This document shows, piece by piece, positions 8,501-14,793 of a stretch of 17,333 bases of DNA. The position numbers and the translations under genes are program-made. How positions within the stretch are numbered: position 1 is the stretch's first letter; each line of letters opens with the position of its first letter. The DNA is from Alphaproteobacteria bacterium. GTDB lineage: Bacteria; Pseudomonadota; Alphaproteobacteria; Rhodobacterales; Rhodobacteraceae. The notes under the pieces are model-generated. The model was not told where the DNA came from. It saw only the letters and a list, made by a program, of their open reading frames with translations, and did not search any database. The stretch is taken from positions 1 to 17,333 of the forward strand of contig JAURMY010000264.1 in the NCBI GenBank assembly GCA_030830465.1, given 5' to 3'.

Positions 8501-11500
8501 CACCATGCGCAGGGCGTCATGGCGCGCAACGACCAAATTCACCGCCTTCAGCAAGGCCGCCTGATCCAGGTGCCCGGTCAAGCGCAATGAGGTGCTTTGA
8601 TTGAAACAACAGGCCGTTGCATCGCCCATTTGATGCGCCATCCAGATTTCCCGCTGGCCCTCGGTCAGGGGAATGGCCGCGTCCGGGCGGCGGGGCGCGA
8701 TGGGTTGGGCCGCCGTCTGGGTCGGCAGGGCACGGATGTTGGCGGTCGCGGCATGCGGCGTTTCACCGGTTTGAAGTGCTGAAAGTGCGCGCAGCTGTTC
8801 GGCGAACATGGCCTGCATCGCGGCATTCTGTTGGGCCACAAGGGCGGCAAAATCGGCATTGACCGGGGCCGGCGGGATGGCTGCAATAGGGGCCGGTGCC
8901 TCTGGCGGTGTCGGCGCGGCTTTCGGCACAGCCGTTGACGCAACCACAGGTTCCGCCTGCGCTTGTTCGAGGGCAAGGGTCTGGTCCAGAACCCCGGCCA
9001 GGGCCGCGATTGACGGCGTGTCCGACAGCAGACTGCGGAAGGTCAGGTTGGTTTGATATTTCGCACCAACCTCTTTGGCGACCTGCGTCAGAAACAACGA
9101 GTCAAATCCCAATTCCAGAAAGGTTGCATCCGCATCCTCCGTGGCAAGGTCAATTCCGGACAGGCAAGACAACTGTGCCAACAGTTCAGCCTTGAACCGG
9201 TTAACCCGGTCCGGGCCATGGGAATGCGCGTTTTCAATGGGCATATCAGGCAGTTCTTTCCGGTCTGAAACTGGCGGCTTTTGGGTCTGCGCCGGCCTGG
9301 GATCGACCCAAAAGCTTTTGCGCTGAAAGGCATAGCCCGGCAGCGGCACTTTTCTGGCACCGCGCGGGCCGGACAAGGACCAGTCCACAGGGCGGCCCAG
9401 ACACCAAAGGTTTGCGAACGCGGCAGCCATGGCGCTTTCATCATCTACTGATGGGGTGTGATCGGGCAATGAGTGAAAAACTCTGCCACGGCTGCCGCGG
9501 TCCAGAATCTGTGTGGCAAATATCGACAATGTGCGCCCTGCGCCCACTTCGACAAAAACCTCAGATCCTGTCTGACAAGCGGCTTGGAGGGCCGCCTGAA
9601 AGTTCACTGCCGCACGCGCCTGACCGGCCCAATAGGCGGGGCTTTGTGCGGTTTCGGGGGTCATCATTTCGCCGGTGACGGTCGAAATGATGGGGATTTC
9701 CGGCGCATTCAGGGTTTGCGCCGCGATCATTTTTTCAAGCTCGGGCACCACGCCATCCATCATCGCCGAGTGGAACGCATGCGAAGTGTGGAGGCGTGAA
9801 CAAGACATGCCGGCCTGTTTCAGGCGGCTTTCCAGCGCATCAATCGCAGCGTCGGGTCCGGCCACAACCTGCAAGCCGGGCGCGTTCATCGCCGCCAGAT
9901 CGACCGAACCGTCAAGATGCGGTTCAAGACTGTCCAGCCGCGCCAGAACCGACAACATGCTGCCGGCGGGCTGGGCCTGCATCAGGCGGCCCCGTTCGGC
10001 AATCATCCGCAGGCCGGTTTCAAAATCAAAAACCCCGGCCAGGGCGGCGGCGGCAAACTCGCCAACCGAATGGCCGATCAAACGGTCAGGCCGCACACCG
10101 CGCGCAAACCACAATTGGGCGGTCGCGTATTCGGTCAGATAAAGCGCCGGTTGGGTCAATTTGGTGTCGCGCAAGGCGCGCGCGGCGTCTTTGTCTTTCA
10201 GATCGGCCTTGCACAGAATATCGCGCAGATCAAAGCCGATCAGCGGCTGCAATATCTCGGCCCCTGCGTCGATCCATTTGGCGTAATCTGGCTGACTGCG
10301 ATAAAGGCCGTGCCCCATGCCGGGATATTGCGATCCCTGGCCCGGAAACATGAAAACCAGTGGCGGGCTGTCAGCCTTCAGCTTTTCCGGCATTTTGGTC
10401 TTTGCGCGCAGGGCTTTGTCGGCGTCCTTGTGATCCTGTGCGACAATGGCCAGCCGGAACGGGTGCGCGGCGCGGCCTTCTTGCAAGGTGAAGGCGATAT
10501 CGGCCAGCGACGACGGCGTGTTTTCCAAGGCCGCGGCAAGGTTTTCCGCCATTTCCGCCAACGCTTCGGGGGATTTCGCACTTAGGGGCAGGATCTGGAC
10601 CGCGTTCACGGCGACAGCGGGCTCAATTTCGGGCGCCTGTTCCAGAACCAGATGCACATTGGTGCCGCCAATGCCGGTGGAACTGACCCCGGCGCAAAGG
10701 GGGCCCTTGGCGGTCCATGGCGCCACCGATTGCGGCACAAAGAACGGGCCTGTGTCGAGGTCAAGCTTGGGATTTGGCGCGCGGAAATGCGCAACCGGCG
10801 GGATTTCCCGGTGGGTCAGCATCAGGACGGTCTTGATCACCCCCATCACTCCGGCAGCGGTGGCCAGATGACCGATATTTCCCTTGACCGAACCCAGCGC
10901 GATCCTGTCCCCGTCCACCGGCCCGAACGCCTGCCGCAGCCCTTTGATTTCAATGGGATCGCCCAGCGGCGTGGCGGTTCCGTGGCATTCGACAAAGGAG
11001 ATATCCGCCCCTGTCACCCCGGCGTCGCGATGCGCCATCGTGATCGCCCGGGCCTGACCGGTGGCCGATGGGGCGGTATAGGAAAACTTGTCGGACCCGT
11101 CATTGCTGATGCCGACACCGCGTATGACCGCATGGATATGGTCGCCTTCGTCCAAGGCATCGGACAGCCGCTTTAGAACCACAACTCCCGCGCCGTGGCC
11201 AAAGACCGTGCCGCCGGCATCGGCATCAAAGGGCCGGCAGATGCCGTCAGGGGCGGTCATGCCGCCTTCTTGCGCCAGATATCCGCGCTTTTGCGGGAAA
11301 GTGATCGACACGCCCCCGGCCAGCGCCATGTCGGATTGCCCGGCCCGCAGGCTTTGGCAGGCTTGCGCGATGGCGGTCAGGGATGTGGAACAGGCCGTGC
11401 TGACAGCGACGGCAGGCCCTTTCAGGCCAAGCTTATAGGCAACGCGCCCGGCAAGGCTGTCATTGGTGTTGCCGGTCATCGTGGTGTAATTGCCGATCTG

Positions 11501-12271
11501 GAACGTGGCGGTGAAATCGTCCAGCGCCGCGCGGTCCTGCAGCAGATTGGCCAACAGATAGGTGCTGAACGTGGCTCCGGCAAAGACGCCGATGGGGGCC
11601 TCGGTCTGCCGGGGATCAAGTCCGGCATTGTCCAAAGCCTCGGCGCAGATTTCCAGAAACACGCGCGCCTGCGGGTCCATCACCTTGGCTTCGGCAGGCA
11701 GAATATCGAAAAAGGCGGCATCAAACTTGTCAGCATCCGCCAGAACCGAACGCGACGGCACATAGGCGGGCGAGCGGCGGGTGGCGTCGCCGACCGCGTC
11801 TTCCAGTTCGGTTTCGTCAAATCGGGGGATAAGGTTTTCGCCTTTGCGCAGGCTTTGCCAGAAGCTGTTGATATCAGCAGCGCCGGGGAACCGGCCGGCA
11901 AGGCCGATTATGGCGATCGGCGCGTTCTGTGGCGGGGTTTTGCGCGAAAACTTGGCGTCGGCGGTATCCGGTTGCGCACCGACAAGGGCTTGCAGCCGGG
12001 CGGCAAGATCGCTGAACCGGGCCGCCTCAAACAGCAGGGTGAAATCAAAGCTGATCCCAAGCAGGGATTCCAGCTTTTCCTGAACGTCGCTCAGTTGGCC
12101 GGAACTGCCGCCTAACTCAAAGAATGTCGTGTCGGCATCGACCGGACCACAGCCCAGAACCTCTTGCCAAATGCCGGAAATGATCCCGCGCAGTTGGCCT
12201 GCGGGCATAGCGGTACGGTTGGAAACCGGATCATTTGGATCAATGTCTCGCACGGCGCTGTTCCAGTGCAT
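5525..12271 (-). CDS. Hybrid PKS-NRPS: ACP-KS-AT-ACP-C-A(Gly?)-PCP
   Basis: This 2248-residue megasynthase extends an acyl starter with one malonyl unit and one amino acid. Domains in order: carrier (28-98, LGGSS, Ser57); ketosynthase (117-545, Cys294 in TACSTS, His430 in HGTAT, His468 in GNIGH); acyltransferase (637-950, GHSVGE with Ser735, and HAFH at 831-834, the malonyl pattern); carrier (1022-1098, LGFDS, Ser1058); Pro/Ala-rich linker with a Gln-rich helix (1103-1195); condensation (1199-1615, HHIACDG at 1329-1335); adenylation (1648-2135, FTSGSTGTPKG, YRTGD, NGKLDRKA with Lys2125); carrier (2152-2222, LGVDS, Ser2183). The pocket residues read DILQLGMIWK, against the glycine code DILQLGLIWK. 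There is no ketoreductase, dehydratase or loading ligase. An in-frame TAG three codons upstream makes the ATG the first possible start, though AGGA lies only one base before it, an awkwardly close ribosome site. Confidence 0.96.
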   Translation of the reverse strand: MHWNSAVRDIDPNDPVSNRTAMPAGQLRGIISGIWQEVLGCGPVDADTTFFELGGSSGQLSDVQEKLESLLGISFDFTLLFEAARFSDLAARLQALVGAQPDTADAKFSRKTPPQNAPIAIIGLAGRFPGAADINSFWQSLRKGENLIPRFDETELEDAVGDATRRSPAYVPSRSVLADADKFDAAFFDILPAEAKVMDPQARVFLEICAEALDNAGLDPRQTEAPIGVFAGATFSTYLLANLLQDRAALDDFTATFQIGNYTTMTGNTNDSLAGRVAYKLGLKGPAVAVSTACSTSLTAIAQACQSLRAGQSDMALAGGVSITFPQKRGYLAQEGGMTAPDGICRPFDADAGGTVFGHGAGVVVLKRLSDALDEGDHIHAVIRGVGISNDGSDKFSYTAPSATGQARAITMAHRDAGVTGADISFVECHGTATPLGDPIEIKGLRQAFGPVDGDRIALGSVKGNIGHLATAAGVMGVIKTVLMLTHREIPPVAHFRAPNPKLDLDTGPFFVPQSVAPWTAKGPLCAGVSSTGIGGTNVHLVLEQAPEIEPAVAVNAVQILPLSAKSPEALAEMAENLAAALENTPSSLADIAFTLQEGRAAHPFRLAIVAQDHKDADKALRAKTKMPEKLKADSPPLVFMFPGQGSQYPGMGHGLYRSQPDYAKWIDAGAEILQPLIGFDLRDILCKADLKDKDAARALRDTKLTQPALYLTEYATAQLWFARGVRPDRLIGHSVGEFAAAALAGVFDFETGLRMIAERGRLMQAQPAGSMLSVLARLDSLEPHLDGSVDLAAMNAPGLQVVAGPDAAIDALESRLKQAGMSCSRLHTSHAFHSAMMDGVVPELEKMIAAQTLNAPEIPIISTVTGEMMTPETAQSPAYWAGQARAAVNFQAALQAACQTGSEVFVEVGAGRTLSIFATQILDRGSRGRVFHSLPDHTPSVDDESAMAAAFANLWCLGRPVDWSLSGPRGARKVPLPGYAFQRKSFWVDPRPAQTQKPPVSDRKELPDMPIENAHSHGPDRVNRFKAELLAQLSCLSGIDLATEDADATFLELGFDSLFLTQVAKEVGAKYQTNLTFRSLLSDTPSIAALAGVLDQTLALEQAQAEPVVASTAVPKAAPTPPEAPAPIAAIPPAPVNADFAALVAQQNAAMQAMFAEQLRALSALQTGETPHAATANIRALPTQTAAQPIAPRRPDAAIPLTEGQREIWMAHQMGDATACCFNQSTSLRLTGHLDQAALLKAVNLVVARHDALRMVFDRDGTAFHIASRSDLNLKMLDVSGDPDPEAALGKLLDHDARTPVDIVNDRPVRAMLVKLAAERTVLVLTMHHIACDGWSYNVLYPEIAEAYNALAAGQAVQFDPAASYGEFALMQHDRAENPAVKAYWQAQFKTIPPLPDLPTDRPRPARRGYQGATVTVEIGSEDLQTYRKLGTAAGCTLFATLFSALNITLSNLSGARDLVIGVPFGGRGDRFKSLVGHCINFLPIRSQLDFQASVKTLLTQSADRVLNAFEHEDTTYGTLLNHLNVPRDVNRLPLTEVMFNLRREKNGPEMAGLTAKMTPNAKAAVNFDLFFNMIESSDGLRVDVDYNAEIYDAATVRRWVGHMRAVLASMAKDVDARVADVPLLTDAELASQTTPLPETVRSYDMSRSVLDLIAERAAQMPKAVAVEDGLQSLTYAELGAKSDALAAVIQARLPEAGQRVAVSVLRSGQMLIALLAVLKAGHAYVPLDPRQPDDRLRTILKTARVTGIISDDSVPGFASDLDLTTFDTAETGDARTLKHRAFDPSATAYVIFTSGSTGTPKGVEISHGAFLNFLLSMAEKPGFTARDTILAVTTVMFDIAALELFLPLVSGGKVVIAQTEDILDGFRLVERLKRGDISVMQATPTLWDMLLEAGFKPAQGLKILAGGEPLPRDLANRLTQDGAELWNMYGPTETTIWSAVKKIGHDAKITIGGPVANTALLVLDSFDRPAPIGVVGELNIGGAGLAKGYFDQPDLTQAAFRGVMIAGRPENLYRTGDLARLLPDGEIQVLGRKDTQIKLRGFRIELGDIETRLRALDGVEKAAVDLRLRASGSSQLVAYVVARAGVDLDTTQLAAELALQLPDYMVPQGWIMLSQLPQTANGKLDRKALPDPDQKATVEPIRSKPATTSATEQALTKIWCNVLGLPEISPTESLYALGVDSLMIFKIAARMLDEGLELEARDLMAHPSIRELAAFADARNGVVGEVARPSLKSFLNGKARRQGTAS

Positions 12272-12350
12272 ATCCTGCTAAGATATGCCGACAACGGCCG
12301 CCCCCGTGACCATCTTGTTGCACCCGTCCCAGTCGGGCTTACAGACAGAC

Positions 12351-12378
12351 ACAATACAGTGCGCGGCAAAAATTTCAA
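12351..12378 (-). promoter_or_regulatory. Candidate sigma-70 promoter of the PKS-NRPS operon
   Basis: On the minus strand TTGAAA (12378-12373) is followed after 16 bases by TATTGT (12356-12351). Transcription would begin near 12345 and give a leader of about 75 bases before the ATG at 12271. The elements match consensus at four or five of six positions, so this is a reasonable but not strong promoter. Just upstream is the AT-rich AAAATTTT tract, a possible regulator site. Confidence 0.4.
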
Positions 12379-12613
12379 AGAAAATTTTGTGTTTGCTTAA
12401 CGCCGTATTTAAAAACCAACCGGGCAAGGGTCTGTTTTCACAAAGGATTATCCGGCGGCTGGGCACATTGTTTCCGAATGCCTGTTGAACCGCGCCAATT
12501 CAAACGCTGAGGCGGTTATTGTCGCTACAGGCACAACAGTCCGCCCATCTGGTCGGCGCCGTCAAATCCGTGGCGACAGGTCGAAAACCCGTTCCAAAAC
12601 GGATTCGGCAGCA

Positions 12614-12639
12614 AAATCCGGCCCCATCTTCCCGGATTT
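12614..12639 (-). terminator. Candidate terminator of the family 2 glycosyltransferase gene
   Basis: On the minus strand AAATCCGG pairs with CCGGATTT (8 bp stem, 10-base loop), and the 3' arm ends in four T's. It begins 18 bp beyond the stop codon at 12657. The U-run is short and partly inside the stem, so termination may be incomplete. Confidence 0.45.
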
Positions 12640-12656
12640 CGTGATTCGAAAACCGG

Positions 12657-13595
12657 TCAGTTGATGTCCAGAATCCGCCCCGGCGCCAGCCTGCCCAGAA
12701 GGATATCGCGCGCCGCCAGAAGGTTGCCTTTCAAACGTCCCCGGCGATCGATCCAGGGTTCGGGCCGCACCGATTTCAGCAGATTCGAGGCAATATTCCG
12801 CCACATGATCCACTGGGCCCGCCAGGCCTGCATCGTGCCCTTGCCGACCAGATAGACCGGGTTTGAAACCTGCGAATAGCCGACCCGCACACCGGTGGTG
12901 CGCCCGGTCTTGGTGCCCAGATGCACGCCGCGCAGTTCGGCGGCTTTGACAATCCGGCCGAAACGCGCCAGTTGGCGCGAGAAATCAAGATCCTCAAGCC
13001 AACTGTAAAGCGGCAGGTCTTCATCAAAGCGCAGGCTGTTTTCAAAGACCGGCCCGACCCGCATCGACATGTTGCAGCCATAGCCGTTATAGGCCGTTTC
13101 AAAGGTTTCAGGCCGCGCGCCGTTATCCAGTTCCGCCAGCAGGGCATTTCCTTCGGCATGGGAAAAGCCGCGCCCGGCAATGCCGTCTGCCAGCACGGTA
13201 CCGGTGGCCATGGCCACTTCGGGGTGGGTTGCAAAAATCCGCTCGACCCGTTGCAGGTAGTCCGGTGCCATCAGGAAATCATCATCCAGAAAGGTCAGGA
13301 TGTCGTCGGTTTCCAGTTCCTCCAGCGCGCGGTTGCGCTGGCGTGTCGCGCCTTTGGAGGTGGTGACGATGCGGATCGGGAAGGGCAGCTTTTCCAACCC
13401 CGTCAGGTCGGCATCTTCCGGGCCGGTGACGCTAAGGATCATCAGGTCGGGCATCCGGGTCTGGCGGGCAAATCCTCGGATGGTTTCCACTACAATGGCG
13501 GCCCGGCCGGTGGTTGGAATGGCCACAACGAGGCGTCCGGTTAACCGGCCGTTTACCCAGTTTTGTTCAGGATCCATATTGCGGGTTGGGGTCAT
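12657..13595 (-). CDS. Family 2 glycosyltransferase (GT-A fold)
   Basis: This inverting-type glycosyltransferase of 312 residues probably adds one sugar to the exopolysaccharide repeat unit. The GT-A domain starts at about residue 22 with VVAIPTTGR. The metal-binding acidic triad is D104-D105-D106 in FLDDDF, and the later catalytic-region acid pair is E201-D202 in WLEDLDFSRQ. A basic, Trp-containing C-terminal stretch (about 255-312) has no multi-pass membrane region, so it is not a synthase of the cellulose/hyaluronan kind. The ATG at 13595 has GAGGTG five bases upstream, which favours it over the Met at residue 7. It is transcribed in the same direction as the PKS-NRPS operon but 385 bp away from it. 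It starts 83 bp from a divergent small membrane gene. Sugar specificity cannot be read. Confidence 0.91.
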   Translation of the reverse strand: MTPTRNMDPEQNWVNGRLTGRLVVAIPTTGRAAIVVETIRGFARQTRMPDLMILSVTGPEDADLTGLEKLPFPIRIVTTSKGATRQRNRALEELETDDILTFLDDDFLMAPDYLQRVERIFATHPEVAMATGTVLADGIAGRGFSHAEGNALLAELDNGARPETFETAYNGYGCNMSMRVGPVFENSLRFDEDLPLYSWLEDLDFSRQLARFGRIVKAAELRGVHLGTKTGRTTGVRVGYSQVSNPVYLVGKGTMQAWRAQWIMWRNIASNLLKSVRPEPWIDRRGRLKGNLLAARDILLGRLAPGRILDIN

Positions 13596-13608
13596 TGCAA
13601 CACCTCGT

Positions 13609-13637
13609 TTGACGTAAACCTGTTTGTTTTGTATAAG
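13609..13637 (+). promoter_or_regulatory. Near-consensus sigma-70 promoter of the small membrane peptide
   Basis: TTGACG (13609-13614) and TATAAG (13632-13637) are separated by exactly 17 bases, and each matches consensus at five of six positions. The start codon at 13679 would follow a leader of about 35 bases. On the minus strand the same bases offer TATACA (13635-13630), a possible -10 for the divergent glycosyltransferase, though without a good -35. Confidence 0.65.
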
Positions 13638-13678
13638 TTAGGCGGGGCACTTGCCGCACCAACCGAAGGTTCAACAGC

Positions 13679-13822
13679 ATGACGCTGGACGGCAACATCA
13701 AAGACACCACAGATGGTGTTCTTGACTGGGTGAATACACAAGACGTGATCACTTTGCGTCGCGCGGTCATATTGGGCTGTGCCCTGTTCTGGGGAATCGT
13801 TGCCGCCGCCCTGCTGTTCTGA
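13679..13822 (+). CDS. Small single-pass membrane peptide, 47 residues, unknown function
   Basis: I do not recognise this protein. It begins with an acidic, polar half (MTLDGNIKDTTDGV to about residue 26), then two arginines (R27, R28), then a hydrophobic C-terminal segment of about 17 residues (ILGCALFWGIVAAALLF) ending at the stop. This predicts a tail-anchored protein with its N-terminus in the cytoplasm. The reading frame is supported by GAAGG nine bases before the ATG and by a near-consensus promoter with 17 bp spacing. It lies between the divergent family 2 glycosyltransferase and the convergent sugar-phosphate transferase, whose stop codon is only 8 bp away. The position suggests a link to polysaccharide assembly, for example as a small accessory of a membrane enzyme, but that is a guess. 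Confidence 0.6.
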   Translation: MTLDGNIKDTTDGVLDWVNTQDVITLRRAVILGCALFWGIVAAALLF

Positions 13823-13830
13823 AAACCGGA

Positions 13831-14532
13831 TCATCGCGCACCATCCCGTTTCAGAATGACCTGAACCGTCTTCAGAATGATCCCGATATCGCCGAAAAAG
13901 CTGCGCTCGGTCACATAGCGCACATCCAGCGCGACACGCTCGTCATAGGTGGTGTCGCTGCGACCGCTGACCTGCCACAAACCGGTCACACCCGGCATCA
14001 CGGATTTATAATCGGCGAAATAGATGCCGTAATATTGCGATTCATCCTGAACCACAGGGCGCGGGCCGACCAGCGACATGTCGCCCCGCAGCACGTTCCA
14101 CAACTGGGGCAATTCATCCAATGAGGTTTTGCGCAGGATCGCCCCCAGTTTGCTGATGCGGGGATCGTTGGTCAGCTTGCGGCTGGCCTGCCATTCGGCG
14201 CGGGCGGCGGGGTCGGATTTCAACAGCGCATCCAGCCGTTTGTCGGCATCCTTGCACATGGTGCGGAACTTGAGGCAGCGGAACCGCCTGCCGCCCAGCC
14301 CCACCCGTTCATGGCCGAACACGACGGGGCCGCCTTCGGTCCAAAGGATCAAAGCGGCGACAATCAGCAAGAACGGCGCAAAGAACACCAGCGCAATCGC
14401 TGCCGTGACCTTGTCAAAAATCAGTTTCGATAGCGGGACCGTCGGGTCCTGAAGGCCGCGAATGCCGCGCAGCGGTGTGGCGCATGCACCCATCCGCCTG
14501 ACGCGCACGCCAGGTTCAACTTGATATACCAT
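13831..14532 (-). CDS. ExoY/WcaJ-type polyprenyl-phosphate sugar-1-phosphate transferase
   Basis: This enzyme starts repeat-unit synthesis by moving a hexose-1-phosphate from a nucleotide sugar to undecaprenyl phosphate in the inner membrane. It is 233 residues long, the short monotopic form without the extra N-terminal helices of full-length WcaJ. One hydrophobic segment (about 43-65) is followed by the catalytic domain with KFRTM (88-92), the Asp-Glu dyad D139-E140 in LDELPQL, SLVGPRP (153-159) and PGVTGLWQVSGR (180-191). All the usual landmarks are intact. The start at 14532 has only a weak ribosome site (CGGA); Met14 is an alternative. The gene is divergent from the flippase and converges on the 47-residue membrane peptide with 8 bp between them. 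Galactose or glucose is typical for the family, but this cannot be settled here. Confidence 0.94.
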   Translation of the reverse strand: MVYQVEPGVRVRRMGACATPLRGIRGLQDPTVPLSKLIFDKVTAAIALVFFAPFLLIVAALILWTEGGPVVFGHERVGLGGRRFRCLKFRTMCKDADKRLDALLKSDPAARAEWQASRKLTNDPRISKLGAILRKTSLDELPQLWNVLRGDMSLVGPRPVVQDESQYYGIYFADYKSVMPGVTGLWQVSGRSDTTYDERVALDVRYVTERSFFGDIGIILKTVQVILKRDGAR

Positions 14533-14793
14533 TTAGATCCGTCGCCGAAACGACCTCCCAGTCGCTTTCATCGCCGAATCACACCCACGACCACATTACC
14601 GCCACATTTGCGCCTTGGTCCCATCCAATTTGCAGCCGATTGGGGCGGCGGCGGAAACAAACCATCCGCTTTTCCCGCATTGATGGGAATTCCGGTTGGT
14701 AAAGTCTTTTAGTGACCCGCGACCGCGACAATCCTTTGCCCTATTGTGTTGTTACCACCGCGTCAGCCATTGCCAGACAAGGACCCGCCCAGC
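14533..14793. other. Divergent intergenic region between sugar transferase and flippase genes
   Basis: This 261 bp stretch should hold promoters for both neighbours, but I see no pair of -35 and -10 elements with acceptable spacing on either strand. It contains a GGCGGCGGCGG run and a GGAATTCC palindrome. The frames crossing it are Pro/His-rich and not convincing as genes. Confidence 0.5.
14779..14783 (+). promoter_or_regulatory. Ribosome binding site that sets the flippase start
   Basis: AAGGA lies 10 bases before the GTG at 14794. The upstream in-frame GTG at 14746 has no Shine-Dalgarno sequence, and the residues it would add are Pro-rich and unlike a membrane protein N-terminus. Confidence 0.6.

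Larger units (their letters stand above)
12272..12656. other. 385 bp region without a gene upstream of the PKS-NRPS operon
   Basis: No convincing reading frame is present; the short frames crossing it lack ribosome sites or run over neighbouring genes. The part near the PKS gene is AT-rich (about 12366-12392, with an AAAATTTT box) and holds a candidate promoter. The part near the glycosyltransferase holds alternating AATCCG and CGGATT elements between 12565 and 12639, described separately. Confidence 0.7.

Noticed and set aside
9208..9422. Possible ketoreductase between acyltransferase and second carrier
   Set aside because: Only about 70 residues separate the domains and no nucleotide-binding motif is present.
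11195..12115. 306-residue open frame on the plus strand
   Set aside because: It is antisense to the ketosynthase and first carrier, which carry all catalytic residues in the other strand.
12285..12488. 67-residue frame in the 385 bp gap
   Set aside because: There is no ribosome site, it overlaps the candidate operon promoter, and its composition is not protein-like.
14521..14712. 63-residue frame between sugar transferase and flippase
   Set aside because: It is rich in Pro, Arg and His, starts inside the divergent gene's start region, and has no ribosome site or domain.
14746..14793. Earlier GTG start for the flippase
   Set aside because: No ribosome site precedes it, and the added 16 residues are Pro-rich; GTG at 14794 has AAGGA 10 bases upstream.
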